Positions 49,699 to 59,726 of a stretch of 64,000 bases of DNA are shown one piece after another (position 1 is the stretch's first letter; the number at the start of each line of letters is the position of its first letter). The notes beneath the pieces are model-generated. The model saw nothing but the letters and a program-made list of their open reading frames with translations, did no database searches and was not told the DNA's origin. Position numbers and translations under genes: made by a program. The DNA comes from Planobispora longispora (GTDB lineage Bacteria; Actinomycetota; Actinomycetes; Streptosporangiales; Streptosporangiaceae), in NCBI RefSeq assembly GCF_016863135.1, contig NZ_BOOH01000005.1, positions 1 to 64,000 on the forward strand, written 5' to 3'.

Positions 49699-50871
49699 TT
49701 ACGCCGCCGTACAGTCGCGCAACGCTATCGCGGGATCGGACACCTTCTCGACATCGATGCGCCGGCCGCCCTCGATGAGGCGGCGGCCCTGGAGGAGGTC
49801 GCGCGGCCGGTCCACCGACAGGACCGCGGCGAGCGTGTCGCCCTCGGCGATCCAGCAGGCCGTCCACCGGGCTCCGGCGTCCGGGTCTCCCCGCATGAGG
49901 AGGCGGGCGCCCGAGTGGTCGCCGGCGTACTGCACCATGTGGCCGAACTGCTCCGACCAGAAGTAGGGGACGGGGTCGTAGACCGCCTCGTCGCCCAGGA
50001 GCGTGGCCACGGCCACGTCGGGGGCGCCCAGCGCGGTGTCCCAGTGCTCGACGCGCAGGCGGCGGCCGTACCGCCGCGACCACCAGGCGGCGCAGTCCCC
50101 CACCGCGACCACGCCGGGCATCGAGGTGCGCAGGTGCTCGTCGGTGACGACCCCGTTGTCCAGCTCGATCCCCGAACCGGCCAGCCAGTCCACCGAGGGC
50201 CGCACGCCCACGCCGGTGACGACCACATCGGCCTCGACGAAGGACCCGTCGGCGAGGGTGAGCCCGCCGGGGTCGACGGAGGCGACCGCCGCGCCCAGCC
50301 GCAGGTCCATGCCCGCCTGGCCGTACCAGGGGATGGTGTGCGCGCCGACCGGGCCGAGCGCGACGGCCAGCGGGTGGGCGGCGGCCTCGACGACGGTGAC
50401 GGCGCATCCGGCCTTGCGCGCGGCGGTGGCGACCTCGGCGCCGATCCAGCCCGCGCCGATGACGGCCACCCTGGTCCCGGACGTGAGGCGGGCGCGCAGT
50501 TCGAGGGCGTCGTCGATGGTGCGCAGGACGTGCTGCGGACCGTCTCCGGGCAGCCGGATCGGGGCCGCTCCGGTGGCGATGACCAGGCCGTCGTAGGGCA
50601 GCTCGCCCCCGGTGGTCTCCAGCACGCCCTCGCGCAGCTTCGTGGCGGCCGCGCCGGGGCGGAAGTCCACCTCCATCGCGTCCAGGTCGGAGTCGACGAT
50701 CGTGGAGTCGGTCGTGCCGAGCAGGACCGCCTTGGACAGCGGGGGGCGGTCGTAGGGGCGGTGCGGTTCCGCCCCGACCATCGTGATCTCACCGCCGAAC
50801 CCGTGGGCTCGCAGCGCTTCGACACTCCGCACACCGGCGAGCCCGCCGCCGACCACCACGACACGATTCAC
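49699..50871 (-). CDS. FAD-dependent NAD(P)H:ferredoxin-reductase-like oxidoreductase
   Basis: The 390-residue protein has an FAD-binding Rossmann motif at its start (VVVVGGGLAGVRSVEALR), DRPPLSK, ATGAAPIRLPG, the NAD-binding VIGAGWIGAEVATAARKAG and a second FAD segment VVAVGDCAAWW. These are features of ferredoxin/rubredoxin reductases that serve P450s or dioxygenases. No ferredoxin or P450 gene is near, so its partner is unknown. GTG 50871 lies seven bases after TAGGGT, a probable leaderless start; the longer frame to 50952 is rejected. It diverges from the TPP riboswitch. Confidence 0.87.
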   Translation of the reverse strand: MNRVVVVGGGLAGVRSVEALRAHGFGGEITMVGAEPHRPYDRPPLSKAVLLGTTDSTIVDSDLDAMEVDFRPGAAATKLREGVLETTGGELPYDGLVIATGAAPIRLPGDGPQHVLRTIDDALELRARLTSGTRVAVIGAGWIGAEVATAARKAGCAVTVVEAAAHPLAVALGPVGAHTIPWYGQAGMDLRLGAAVASVDPGGLTLADGSFVEADVVVTGVGVRPSVDWLAGSGIELDNGVVTDEHLRTSMPGVVAVGDCAAWWSRRYGRRLRVEHWDTALGAPDVAVATLLGDEAVYDPVPYFWSEQFGHMVQYAGDHSGARLLMRGDPDAGARWTACWIAEGDTLAAVLSVDRPRDLLQGRRLIEGGRRIDVEKVSDPAIALRDCTAA

Positions 50872-51028
50872 AGGACGAACCCTAAGCGGCCGGACCTGCC
50901 CCCTGAAACGGCCCCCGGATAACGAAAACGGTATTTGATTCCCATTCAGCACGCTGACGTCTCACGACGGACGGGGGAAGCGGGGTCCGCGACAGGTCCC
51001 CGACAGGCCCTAAGGTGGAGATGTTAGA

Positions 51029-51120
51029 CGCGCGGGAGCCCGGCGGCACCGGGCTGAGAGGAGGGCTGCGGGCCCTCGACCGCCACGAACCTGATCCGGG
51101 TCATGCCGGCGAAGGGAGCG
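51029..51120 (+). ncRNA. TPP riboswitch (THI element)
   Basis: The sequence has the signature blocks GGGCTGAGAGGAGGGCT near 51050-51066, GAACCTGATCCGGGTCATGCCGGCGAAGG as core and GAAGGGAGC at the end (51111-51119). The P1/P2/P4 helices can be drawn from GCCCGG/CCGGGC around 51038-51055. It ends just before the thiO start and overlaps its ribosome site, so thiamine pyrophosphate probably shuts translation of thiO-thiS-thiG. A TAAGGT -10-like hexamer lies at 51011-51016. Confidence 0.95.
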
Positions 51121-51128
51121 GAGTGATC

Positions 51129-53412
<2,284 letters not shown>

Positions 53413-53509
53413 CCGTTCCCCGGCCGGGACGAGGCCGAAGACCACGTATCGGCATCGGTTTAACCCCTGAACACCCTGGGAAGGGCAAAACGCCCGTAAA
53501 CTCGGGCAG

Positions 53510-55453
53510 GTGGACACGACGCTAACCGACCCCCTCGTCGGGAGACTCCTCGACGGGCGTTACCGCGTTGAGTCCCGGATCGCCCGGGGTGGCATGGCCA
53601 CCGTTTACCTGGCCCTGGACGTCCGGCTCGACCGTACGGTCGCCGTCAAGGTGATGCACCGCTCCCTCGCCGAGGACCCCGCCTTCGTGCGGCGCTTCAT
53701 CGGCGAGGCCAAGTCGGTGGCGAGCCTCTCGCACCCCAACGTGGTGCAGGTCTTCGACCAGGGCACCGACGGTGACAACGTCTATCTCTCGATGGAGCAC
53801 GTCCCGGGCCGGACCCTGCGCGACGTGCTGCGCGATCGCGGCAGGCTCCCCGCCCGGGAGGCTCTGGAGGTCATGATCCCGGTGCTCGCCGCGCTGGGCG
53901 CCGCCCACCAGGCCGGGATGATCCACCGGGACGTCAAGCCGGAGAACGTGCTGCTCACCGATGACGGCCGGGTCAAGGTTGTGGACTTCGGCCTGGCCCG
54001 CGCGGCCGAGGCGAGCAACCAGACCCGCACCGGCATGATGATCGGCACCATCGGCTACATGTCGCCCGAGCAGGTGACCGCCGGCGCGGCGGACGCGCGC
54101 AGCGACGTCTACTCGGCCGGCATCATGCTGTTCGAGCTCCTGACCGGCCGCCAGCCGTACGAGGGCGAGACCCCGATGTCGGTGGCCTACCGGCACGTCC
54201 ACGACACCGTGCCGATGCCCTCGGCGCTGCTGCCGGACTGCCCCCCGCTGCTGGACACGCTGGTCGCCCAGGCGACCGCCCGCGACCCCGCGAACCGCCC
54301 GGCGGACGCCACGGCGATGCTGGTGGCCGCCGTGGAGGCGCACCGGACGCTGCCCAGGGAGAGCGGCCCGTTCCCGTCGGTGCCGGTGTCCCCCCTCCCG
54401 ACCGGCCCGGCGCCCGCCCCGGGCGTGCCGGGCGTGGCCGGGGGCGTTCCCAACCACACCCTGATCCAGCCCCGCGCCGACCTGCTCACCGGCCCGGCCG
54501 CCGACCGCGGCGCGCCCGCGGGCACCGGCAGGCGGGGGTTCCGGCCGAACTGGTTCCTGGTCGCCCTGGTCGTGGTGATGATCGCCGCGGTCGGCGTGAC
54601 CGGCTGGCTGTTCTCCCAGGGCAGCACCGTCCCGGTGCCGGAGCTGCTCAACAAGAACGTCACCCTCGCCGCGGACGAGGCCAGGCGGCTGGGCTTCGTC
54701 GTCGAGATCGGCGAGGCGCAGCACGACGAGAAGGTCGCCAAGGACCTGGTGATGCGGGTCGATCCCGCGCCGAAGACCGAGGTGGAGCCCGGCTCCACGC
54801 TGGTCCTCGTCGCCTCGGCGGGGCCCAAGCGGGTGAACGTGCCCAACGTGGTCGGCATGGACGAGAACGCGGCCAAGGAGAAGCTCGCCGCGGCGGGGCT
54901 GACGCCCGACGACGTCAAGAAGCAGGCCAGCGAGACCGTCCCGCGCGGCCAGGTGATCCGTACCAGCCCGGGCGTGGGCACCCCGGTCAAGGAGAACAGC
55001 AAGGTCGACCTGATCGTCAGCAAGGGCCTCGTGATGCCCGACGTCCAGGGCATGCCGAAGGACCAGGCCGAGCAGCTGCTGCGGGAGGCGGGCTTCGACC
55101 CCCAGTCCGTCGAGCAGAACGACGCCGCCCAGCCGTGCACCGTCATCGCCCAGGACCCCCGTCCCGGCGCCGAGGTCGACAAGGGCGCGGTGGCCCGCCT
55201 GACGCTGTCGGCGTGCAGCGTCGAGTGGCACTGGCCGTGGGAGAACAACGGCGAGAACGTCAACGAGGACGGCAACGCCGTCTACATCCCCAACGTGGTG
55301 TTCAAGGACGTCCGGGCCGCGCGCGACGAGTTGCGCGCGGCGGGGTTCAAGGTGGAGATCAGGAAAGGGCTGAACCGGGGGCGGGTGCTGGCCCAGACGC
55401 CGCCCGGCGGCCAGCAGGCCCCGGCGGGAACCAAGGTCACCCTCTGGCACTGA
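53510..55453 (+). CDS. PASTA-domain Ser/Thr protein kinase, PknL-like by context
   Basis: The 647-residue membrane kinase has a Hanks-type catalytic domain (16-275) with ATP lysine Lys47 in VAVKVMH, HRDVKPENVLL catalytic loop, DFGLARA and the activation-loop threonines SNQTRTGMMIGTIGYMSPEQ. A Pro-rich linker, one membrane helix (about 349-371, WFLVALVVVMIAAVGVTGWL) and four extracellular PASTA domains (about 375-647) follow; these sense peptidoglycan fragments in PknB-type kinases. An acidic insert (NNGENVNEDGN) separates the last two PASTA units. M. tuberculosis PknL lacks PASTA domains, so orthology rests on the neighbourhood (idsA2, Rv2175c). TAAACT seven bases before GTG 53510 suggests leaderless expression. 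Confidence 0.92.
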   Translation: MDTTLTDPLVGRLLDGRYRVESRIARGGMATVYLALDVRLDRTVAVKVMHRSLAEDPAFVRRFIGEAKSVASLSHPNVVQVFDQGTDGDNVYLSMEHVPGRTLRDVLRDRGRLPAREALEVMIPVLAALGAAHQAGMIHRDVKPENVLLTDDGRVKVVDFGLARAAEASNQTRTGMMIGTIGYMSPEQVTAGAADARSDVYSAGIMLFELLTGRQPYEGETPMSVAYRHVHDTVPMPSALLPDCPPLLDTLVAQATARDPANRPADATAMLVAAVEAHRTLPRESGPFPSVPVSPLPTGPAPAPGVPGVAGGVPNHTLIQPRADLLTGPAADRGAPAGTGRRGFRPNWFLVALVVVMIAAVGVTGWLFSQGSTVPVPELLNKNVTLAADEARRLGFVVEIGEAQHDEKVAKDLVMRVDPAPKTEVEPGSTLVLVASAGPKRVNVPNVVGMDENAAKEKLAAAGLTPDDVKKQASETVPRGQVIRTSPGVGTPVKENSKVDLIVSKGLVMPDVQGMPKDQAEQLLREAGFDPQSVEQNDAAQPCTVIAQDPRPGAEVDKGAVARLTLSACSVEWHWPWENNGENVNEDGNAVYIPNVVFKDVRAARDELRAAGFKVEIRKGLNRGRVLAQTPPGGQQAPAGTKVTLWH

Positions 55454-55592
55454 TCTCCACCGGCCGGCTCCACGCGCTCCTCGTGGCGCGTGCCTCTCGC
55501 CCGGCCCCGCACGGTCCTCACGGGCTCCGTGCGGGGCCCCCGGCCGGCCTTCCCGGTGCCGCCCCGGCCCCGCGGCTTGGTAGCCTCCCCCG

Positions 55593-56318
55593 GTGAACCG
55601 CATTCAGCTCGCCGACGGGATCCACGCCGCCTTCACCGACCGGCACGGCGGGGTGAGCGCCGCGCCGTACGGCAGCCGCAACCTCGGCGGAGGCGTGGGC
55701 GACGACCCGCAGGCGGTCTCCCGCAACCGGGCCAGGACGGCCGCCGACCTCGGGGTGGACTCCGAACGCGTGGTCATGATGCGCCAGGTGCACGGGGCCG
55801 GGGTGTGCCACGTCACCGGGCCGTTCGGCGACGACCCGCCCGCGCTCGACGCCGTCTGCACCGATGTCCCCGGGCTGGCGCTGAGCGTGCTCGTGGCCGA
55901 CTGCGCCCCGGTGCTGCTGGCCGACCCCGCCGCCCGGGTCGTCGGGGCCGCCCACTCGGGACGGCCCGGCACCGTGGCCGGGGTGGTCCCCGCGCTGGTG
56001 GCGGCCATGGCCGAGCGCGGGGCCGACCCCTCCCGGATGGTCGCGCTGATCGGCCCGGCCGCGTGCGGGCTCTGCTACGAGGTTCCGGAGGAGATGCGGG
56101 AACGGGTCGCCGAGGTGATCCCGGAGACGTGGGCGACCACCCGCAAGGGCACGCCCGCGGTGGACCTGCGGGCGGGCATCACCGCCCAGCTCGCCCGGGC
56201 CGGGGTCGGCGACGTCCGGCACGACGCGCGCTGCACCATCGAGTCGCCCGAGCTGTTCTCCCACCGCCGGGAGCGGCCGACCGGCCGCTTCGCGGGCTAC
56301 GTCTGGCTGGAGGGCTGA
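55593..56318 (+). CDS. pgeF: Purine nucleoside phosphorylase LACC1/PgeF (YfiH) family
   Basis: The 241-residue protein belongs to the former multicopper polyphenol-oxidase (laccase-domain) family now linked to purine nucleoside phosphorylase/adenosine deaminase and peptidoglycan editing. Zinc/copper-site residues lie in RQVHGAGV, VADCAPVLL and AAHSGRPG; FTDRHGGVSAAPYGSRNLG marks the N-terminus. TAGCCT lies six bases before GTG 55593, another likely leaderless start. In other gram-positives it often sits near ftsZ/sepF; here it follows the PASTA kinase. Confidence 0.88.
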   Translation: MNRIQLADGIHAAFTDRHGGVSAAPYGSRNLGGGVGDDPQAVSRNRARTAADLGVDSERVVMMRQVHGAGVCHVTGPFGDDPPALDAVCTDVPGLALSVLVADCAPVLLADPAARVVGAAHSGRPGTVAGVVPALVAAMAERGADPSRMVALIGPAACGLCYEVPEEMRERVAEVIPETWATTRKGTPAVDLRAGITAQLARAGVGDVRHDARCTIESPELFSHRRERPTGRFAGYVWLEG

Positions 56319-56335
56319 CGGCGGCCGGCGGCATG

Positions 56336-56377
56336 CGCTCCCCGGCGCGGGGAGCGGACGCCGCCCGTCCGCTCCCC
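56336..56377. terminator. Two overlapping alternative hairpins at a convergent junction
   Basis: CGCTCCCCG/CGGGGAGCG (56336-56344 with 56348-56356) and GGGGAGCGGAC/GTCCGCTCCCC (56349-56359 with 56367-56377) share the central arm, so only one forms at a time. They separate pgeF from the oppositely oriented gene at 56395 and probably give one terminator per direction. Confidence 0.65.
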
Positions 56378-56394
56378 GCCCGTCCGGGCCCGCG

Positions 56395-56814
56395 TCATCC
56401 CGTGCGTTCGAGGACCACCACCGGGATCTCCCGGTCCGTCATCCCCTGGTAGTCCCGGTAGGACGGCATGGCCTCGACCATGAGCCGCCAGAGCCGCGGC
56501 CGCTCCCCGGCGGAGGCGGTCCTCGCGACCGCGGCGAACTCCTCCGTTCCGGCCCGGACCACGACGGCGGGGTCGGCGACCAGGTTGAGGTACCACGCAG
56601 GGTCCCCGGCCGCTCCCCGGTTGGAGGCGGTGACGACGTAGCGGTCGCCGTCTCTCACGTAGACCAGCGCCGTGCGGCGCAGCCTGCCCGACCGGCGGCC
56701 GCGGGTCGTCAGCAGCAGGTCGTCGATCCCCGGCCGGGGCCGTCCGCCCGTTTCCAGGAAGCGGCGGATGTGCCCGGCCACCCACGCGTCCGAGCTGTCG
56801 ATCACCTCCTCCAT
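56395..56814 (-). CDS. F420-type nitroreductase-family (DDN/DUF385) protein
   Basis: The 139-residue split-barrel protein matches the deazaflavin (F420)-dependent nitroreductase family: LLLTTRGRRSGRLRRTALVYVRDGDRYVVTASNRGAAGDPAWYLNLVADP is split over residues 33-82, followed by VVVRAGTEEF and RLWRLMVEAMPSYRDYQ. F420 is common in actinobacteria, and family members reduce quinones or nitro compounds. The ATG at 56814 shares one base with the upstream stop, so it is cotranscribed with the NAD(P)-binding gene. Confidence 0.85.
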   Translation of the reverse strand: MEEVIDSSDAWVAGHIRRFLETGGRPRPGIDDLLLTTRGRRSGRLRRTALVYVRDGDRYVVTASNRGAAGDPAWYLNLVADPAVVVRAGTEEFAAVARTASAGERPRLWRLMVEAMPSYRDYQGMTDREIPVVVLERTG

Positions 56815-57449
56815 CAGCCCTCCTCCACGCCCAGGTGCACCCGGTGGTGCCCGGGGGCGTCGATCTCGTCGAGCAGCGCGATCGCCAGGTCGGGGTAGGA
56901 GACGCGGGCGGCCGCGTCGGCCGGGGCCGTACGGTAGCGGCCGGTGCGCGCGCCGCCGTGGTCGAAGTCGCCGGACGGGCTGACGACCAGCCAGTCGACG
57001 CCGGCGCCCGCGGCGCGCAGCACGTCGTTCCCGGCGGCGTGCCCGAGGTAGAAGCCGCGGTACTCCTGCGGGTAGCCGGGGGTGTCCATCAGGAGCGTTC
57101 CGGACGCGGTCTCGAGCACGGAGGCCAGGCCGACCACGAGCAGCCGCTCCACGCCGGCCCGGGTCAGCCCGTCGAGCAGGGCGCGGGCCGCGGCGGGGAA
57201 GAAGACCTCGGGGGGCGCGCCCAGATCGGCGGCGGCGCTGATCGCGGCGTCGTGTCCCGCCGCGAGCCGGGCGACGGCGTCGGCGTCGGTGACGTCGCCC
57301 GCGACGACCGGCACGCCGTCCGCCGCCAGATCGCCGTGCCGGGCCGGGTCGCGCACGACCGCGGTGACCCGGTGGCCGCGGCGGCGCGCCTCCGCGACGG
57401 CGGCCCCTCCCGCCCTGCCGCCCGCGCCGAAGATGATGATCCTGCCCAT
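56814..57449 (-). CDS. NAD(P)-binding oxidoreductase, NmrA-like atypical SDR
   Basis: The 211-residue protein begins with the dinucleotide-binding motif IIIFGAGGRAGGAAVAEARRRG and continues as an atypical short-chain dehydrogenase (VVAGDVTDADAVARLAAGHDAAISA; LVVGLAS). The SDR catalytic Tyr-x3-Lys is not seen, as in NmrA/HSCARG-type regulators or reductases. It diverges from the HxlR gene at 57550 with 100 bases between, a frequent arrangement in which the HxlR protein controls the reductase. Confidence 0.85.
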   Translation of the reverse strand: MGRIIIFGAGGRAGGAAVAEARRRGHRVTAVVRDPARHGDLAADGVPVVAGDVTDADAVARLAAGHDAAISAAADLGAPPEVFFPAAARALLDGLTRAGVERLLVVGLASVLETASGTLLMDTPGYPQEYRGFYLGHAAGNDVLRAAGAGVDWLVVSPSGDFDHGGARTGRYRTAPADAAARVSYPDLAIALLDEIDAPGHHRVHLGVEEG

Positions 57450-57549
57450 GCCGGCACCTCTCGTCTCGTGGCCGGACCTGATCGCCGGCCGCCGCCCGGA
57501 CGGTATCCGGCCCGCCGGTTACCTCCGGGTTACCGGCTACGGTGGAGCG

Positions 57550-57936
57550 GTGGGAAAGTCTCTCGACCCGGACATGTTCGACCCGGTGTGCCCTTCCGAT
57601 CTCACCCCGATCCGCATCGGCGACAAGTGGGCCGGGATGATCATCCGCTGCCTGGAGGGCGGGCCGCGCCGGTTCTCGGAGCTCCGCGTCCCCCTGCGAG
57701 GTGTCTCGGCGAAGGTGCTCACGCAGTCGCTGCGGGCTCTGGAGCGGGACGGCCTGGTCTCCCGCACGACCCGCTCCGGCCCGGTGCAGCGGGTCGAGTA
57801 CGCGCTGACCCCGCTCGGCCGCAGCCTGCTCGGCCCCATGGACGCCCTGTGCGCCTGGGCCGAGGAGCACTGGGACGAACTGCTCGACGCCCGCGAGACG
57901 GCCTCCCCGCCGGCCGTTCACGACGCGGCTGTGTGA
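57550..57936 (+). CDS. HxlR-family transcriptional regulator
   Basis: The 128-residue winged-helix protein contains the HxlR hallmarks CPSDLTPIRIGDKWAGMIIRCLEGGPRRFSEL (split over 15-45, with Cys14), LRGVSAKVLTQSLRALERDGLVSRT and VEYALTPLGRSL. HxlR proteins often sense electrophiles or redox change through the N-terminal cysteine. TACGGT lies six bases before GTG 57550, so the transcript is probably leaderless. Likely targets are the divergent oxidoreductase pair. Confidence 0.88.
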   Translation: MGKSLDPDMFDPVCPSDLTPIRIGDKWAGMIIRCLEGGPRRFSELRVPLRGVSAKVLTQSLRALERDGLVSRTTRSGPVQRVEYALTPLGRSLLGPMDALCAWAEEHWDELLDARETASPPAVHDAAV

Positions 57937-58022
57937 CCGGCTCCGCGGCGTAGGGCACCGGCGCGGAGCGCCGCGGGCGTCACCGCGCGCTCTCCCCTCG
58001 TCGGTTCTTCCCCTCGTCGGCT

Positions 58023-58080
58023 CGCCTCCGGGTGACGGCACCGCGCGCTACCCGTCGCCGGCCCGCCTCCGGGTGACGGC
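58023..58080. repeat. Two 17-bp direct repeats at the 3' end of the MarR gene
   Basis: CGCCTCCGGGTGACGGC occurs at 58023-58039 and 58064-58080. The second copy is the end of the coding sequence, the first lies just beyond the stop, as if the gene's tail had been duplicated. Confidence 0.7.
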
Positions 58081-58509
58081 CTCGTGCACCTCGCCGAGGA
58101 AGCGTTCGACGGTCGCCTGGCCCGCGGCGTCGAACCGTCCCATGACGGCGACGATCTCCTGGATGAGCGGGCCGAAGAAGTCCCATCCGAGTTCCACGGC
58201 GCTCTCGTCCACCGTCAGCAGCACCCGCCGGCGGTCGCGGGTGTCGCGTTCCCTGCGCACATGGCCGAGCCTCTCCAGGCGGTCGACCACCGCCGTGGTG
58301 CCCGCGGAGTTGAGCCCGAGTTGCGCTCCCAGCATGCCGGGGGTGGCGGGCGTGCCCGCGCGGGCGGCGTCCAGGAGGCAGATGAGCGCGCGCACATCGG
58401 TCGGGTGGAGGGCGTGCCGGGCGGCGAACCTCTCGCCGATCCGGTCGAGCTCCACGGTGATGGCGCGCAGCAGGTGCACCACTCGCATGCCTGGATCCCG
58501 CTCGTTCAT
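58048..58509 (-). CDS. MarR-family transcriptional regulator
   Basis: The 153-residue protein has a winged helix: HALHPTDVRALICLLDAARAGTPATPGMLGAQLGLNSAGTTAVVDRLERLGHVRRERDTRDRRRVLLTV is split over residues about 29-97, with the wing DTRDRRR typical of MarR proteins. ATG 58509 with GGAG upstream is preferred; the frame could extend to GTG 58536. It diverges from an alpha/beta hydrolase gene, with a palindrome between, so it likely represses both. Confidence 0.88.
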   Translation of the reverse strand: MNERDPGMRVVHLLRAITVELDRIGERFAARHALHPTDVRALICLLDAARAGTPATPGMLGAQLGLNSAGTTAVVDRLERLGHVRRERDTRDRRRVLLTVDESAVELGWDFFGPLIQEIVAVMGRFDAAGQATVERFLGEVHEAVTRRRAGDG

Positions 58510-58546
58510 GCCGCCTCTCCACTGTCTCGTCCCCACCTAGTATGAC

Positions 58547-58569
58547 ATTATCTCGCTCATCGAGATTAT
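58547..58569. promoter_or_regulatory. MarR-type operator between marR-like and hydrolase genes
   Basis: ATTATCTCG (58547-58555) and CGAGATTAT (58561-58569) are inverted with one mismatch around CTCAT, in the 90-base divergent gap. MarR proteins bind such AT-flanked palindromes. It is the only strong symmetry in this gap. Confidence 0.65.
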
Positions 58570-58599
58570 TGTTCGGCGAGTTATTACACGAGGTGAGCC

Positions 58600-59478
58600 G
58601 TGTCCGGTGATGATGACGTGAACGCGGCCTTCCTCGCCGCCTACGACGCCGTCCTGGAACGCTGGCCGGTCCGGGTCGAGCCGATCGATCTGCCGTCGGC
58701 GTACGGCACGACGCGCGTGAACGCGTGCGGGCCCGCGGACGGTCCCCCGCTGGTCCTGCTGCACGGCGGCGGCGCCACCGCCGCCGTGTGGTTCGCCAAC
58801 GTCGCCGAGCTCGCGCGCCGGCATCGCGTGTACGCCGTGGACCGCATCGGCGAGCCGGGGCGCAGCGTCCGGGGCGAGCGGCCCGTCCGCACCGTCCCCG
58901 GCCTGCTCGACTGGCTGGACGGGGTGCTCGACGGACTCGGGATCGGCGCCGCCGCCCTGTGCGGGCACTCCTACGGCGGGTGGATCGCCCTGACGTACGC
59001 CCTGCACGCGCCCGGGCGGGTCCGGCGGCTCGTCCTCCTCGACCCGACGCAGTGCTTCGGAGGATTCCGGCCCGGCTATCTGATGCGCGCGCTGCCGTCC
59101 CTCCTGCGGCCCACGGCTTCGCGGGCGCGGGCGTTCCTGGCATGGGAGACCGGAGGCGTGGAAGCCGACCCGGCCTGGCTGCGGCTGTACGGCCTGGCCG
59201 CGGAGTTCCCGGACGCGCACGTCGTGATCGGGAAGCGGCCCGGCCCCGGGCCGCTGCGCCACCTCGCGACGCCCGCGCTGGTCCTCCTCGCCGGACGCGG
59301 CAGGGCCCACGACCCGCACCGCATCGCGGCCGCGGCCGCGCGCGCCCTGCCGCACGCGGAGACCGCGGTGCTGCCGGGCCTCTCCCACCACGCGATGCCC
59401 TGGCACGGCGCCGCGGAGATCGACGCCCGCGCCCTCGCCTTCCTCGACGGCGCCACCGGGACGAACCGCCCGGCCTGA
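58600..59478 (+). CDS. Alpha/beta hydrolase, MarR-divergent
   Basis: The 292-residue hydrolase has an oxyanion region LVLLHGGGATAAVW, nucleophile Ser in CGHSYGGWIAL (near 129) and catalytic His in LPGLSHHAMPW. Substrate is not known. GAGGTGAG precedes GTG 58600. The extreme C-terminus (TGTNRPA) and stop lie within the first unit of a 33-bp tandem repeat, so repeat changes could change the tail. Control by the adjacent MarR protein is likely. Confidence 0.87.
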   Translation: MSGDDDVNAAFLAAYDAVLERWPVRVEPIDLPSAYGTTRVNACGPADGPPLVLLHGGGATAAVWFANVAELARRHRVYAVDRIGEPGRSVRGERPVRTVPGLLDWLDGVLDGLGIGAAALCGHSYGGWIALTYALHAPGRVRRLVLLDPTQCFGGFRPGYLMRALPSLLRPTASRARAFLAWETGGVEADPAWLRLYGLAAEFPDAHVVIGKRPGPGPLRHLATPALVLLAGRGRAHDPHRIAAAAARALPHAETAVLPGLSHHAMPWHGAAEIDARALAFLDGATGTNRPA

Positions 59479-59553
59479 CGCCGGGCCACCGGGATGGACC
59501 GCCCGGCCTGACGCCGGGCCACCGGGACGAACCGCCCGATCTGACGCCGAGCA
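59455..59553. repeat. Three tandem 33-bp repeats with internal hairpins
   Basis: Units at 59455-59487, 59488-59520 and 59521-59553; the first two differ at few positions, the third is more diverged. Each of the first two contains GCCCGGC-CTGAC-GCCGGGC, a seven-base stem, giving repeated terminator-like structures. The array begins inside the hydrolase gene and ends in non-coding DNA. Confidence 0.82.
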
Positions 59554-59726
59554 GCCGCGGGGCCGGCCGCGCCCCTCCACCCCGACCGCACCGTTCCGAA
59601 CTGTTCCGCACTGTCCGGAACGAATCTGATCTTGCCCCGCGTCCGCACGGCCGATCAAGATCCATCGTGCTCTCCCTCGGTTCGCCGGCCTATCGGCGCC
59701 CTGGACACGACATGGAGGTTCGTCCG

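Noticed and set aside
59455-59553. Possible CRISPR array
   Set aside because: Repeats are directly abutting without unique spacers and no cas gene is near; it is a minisatellite.
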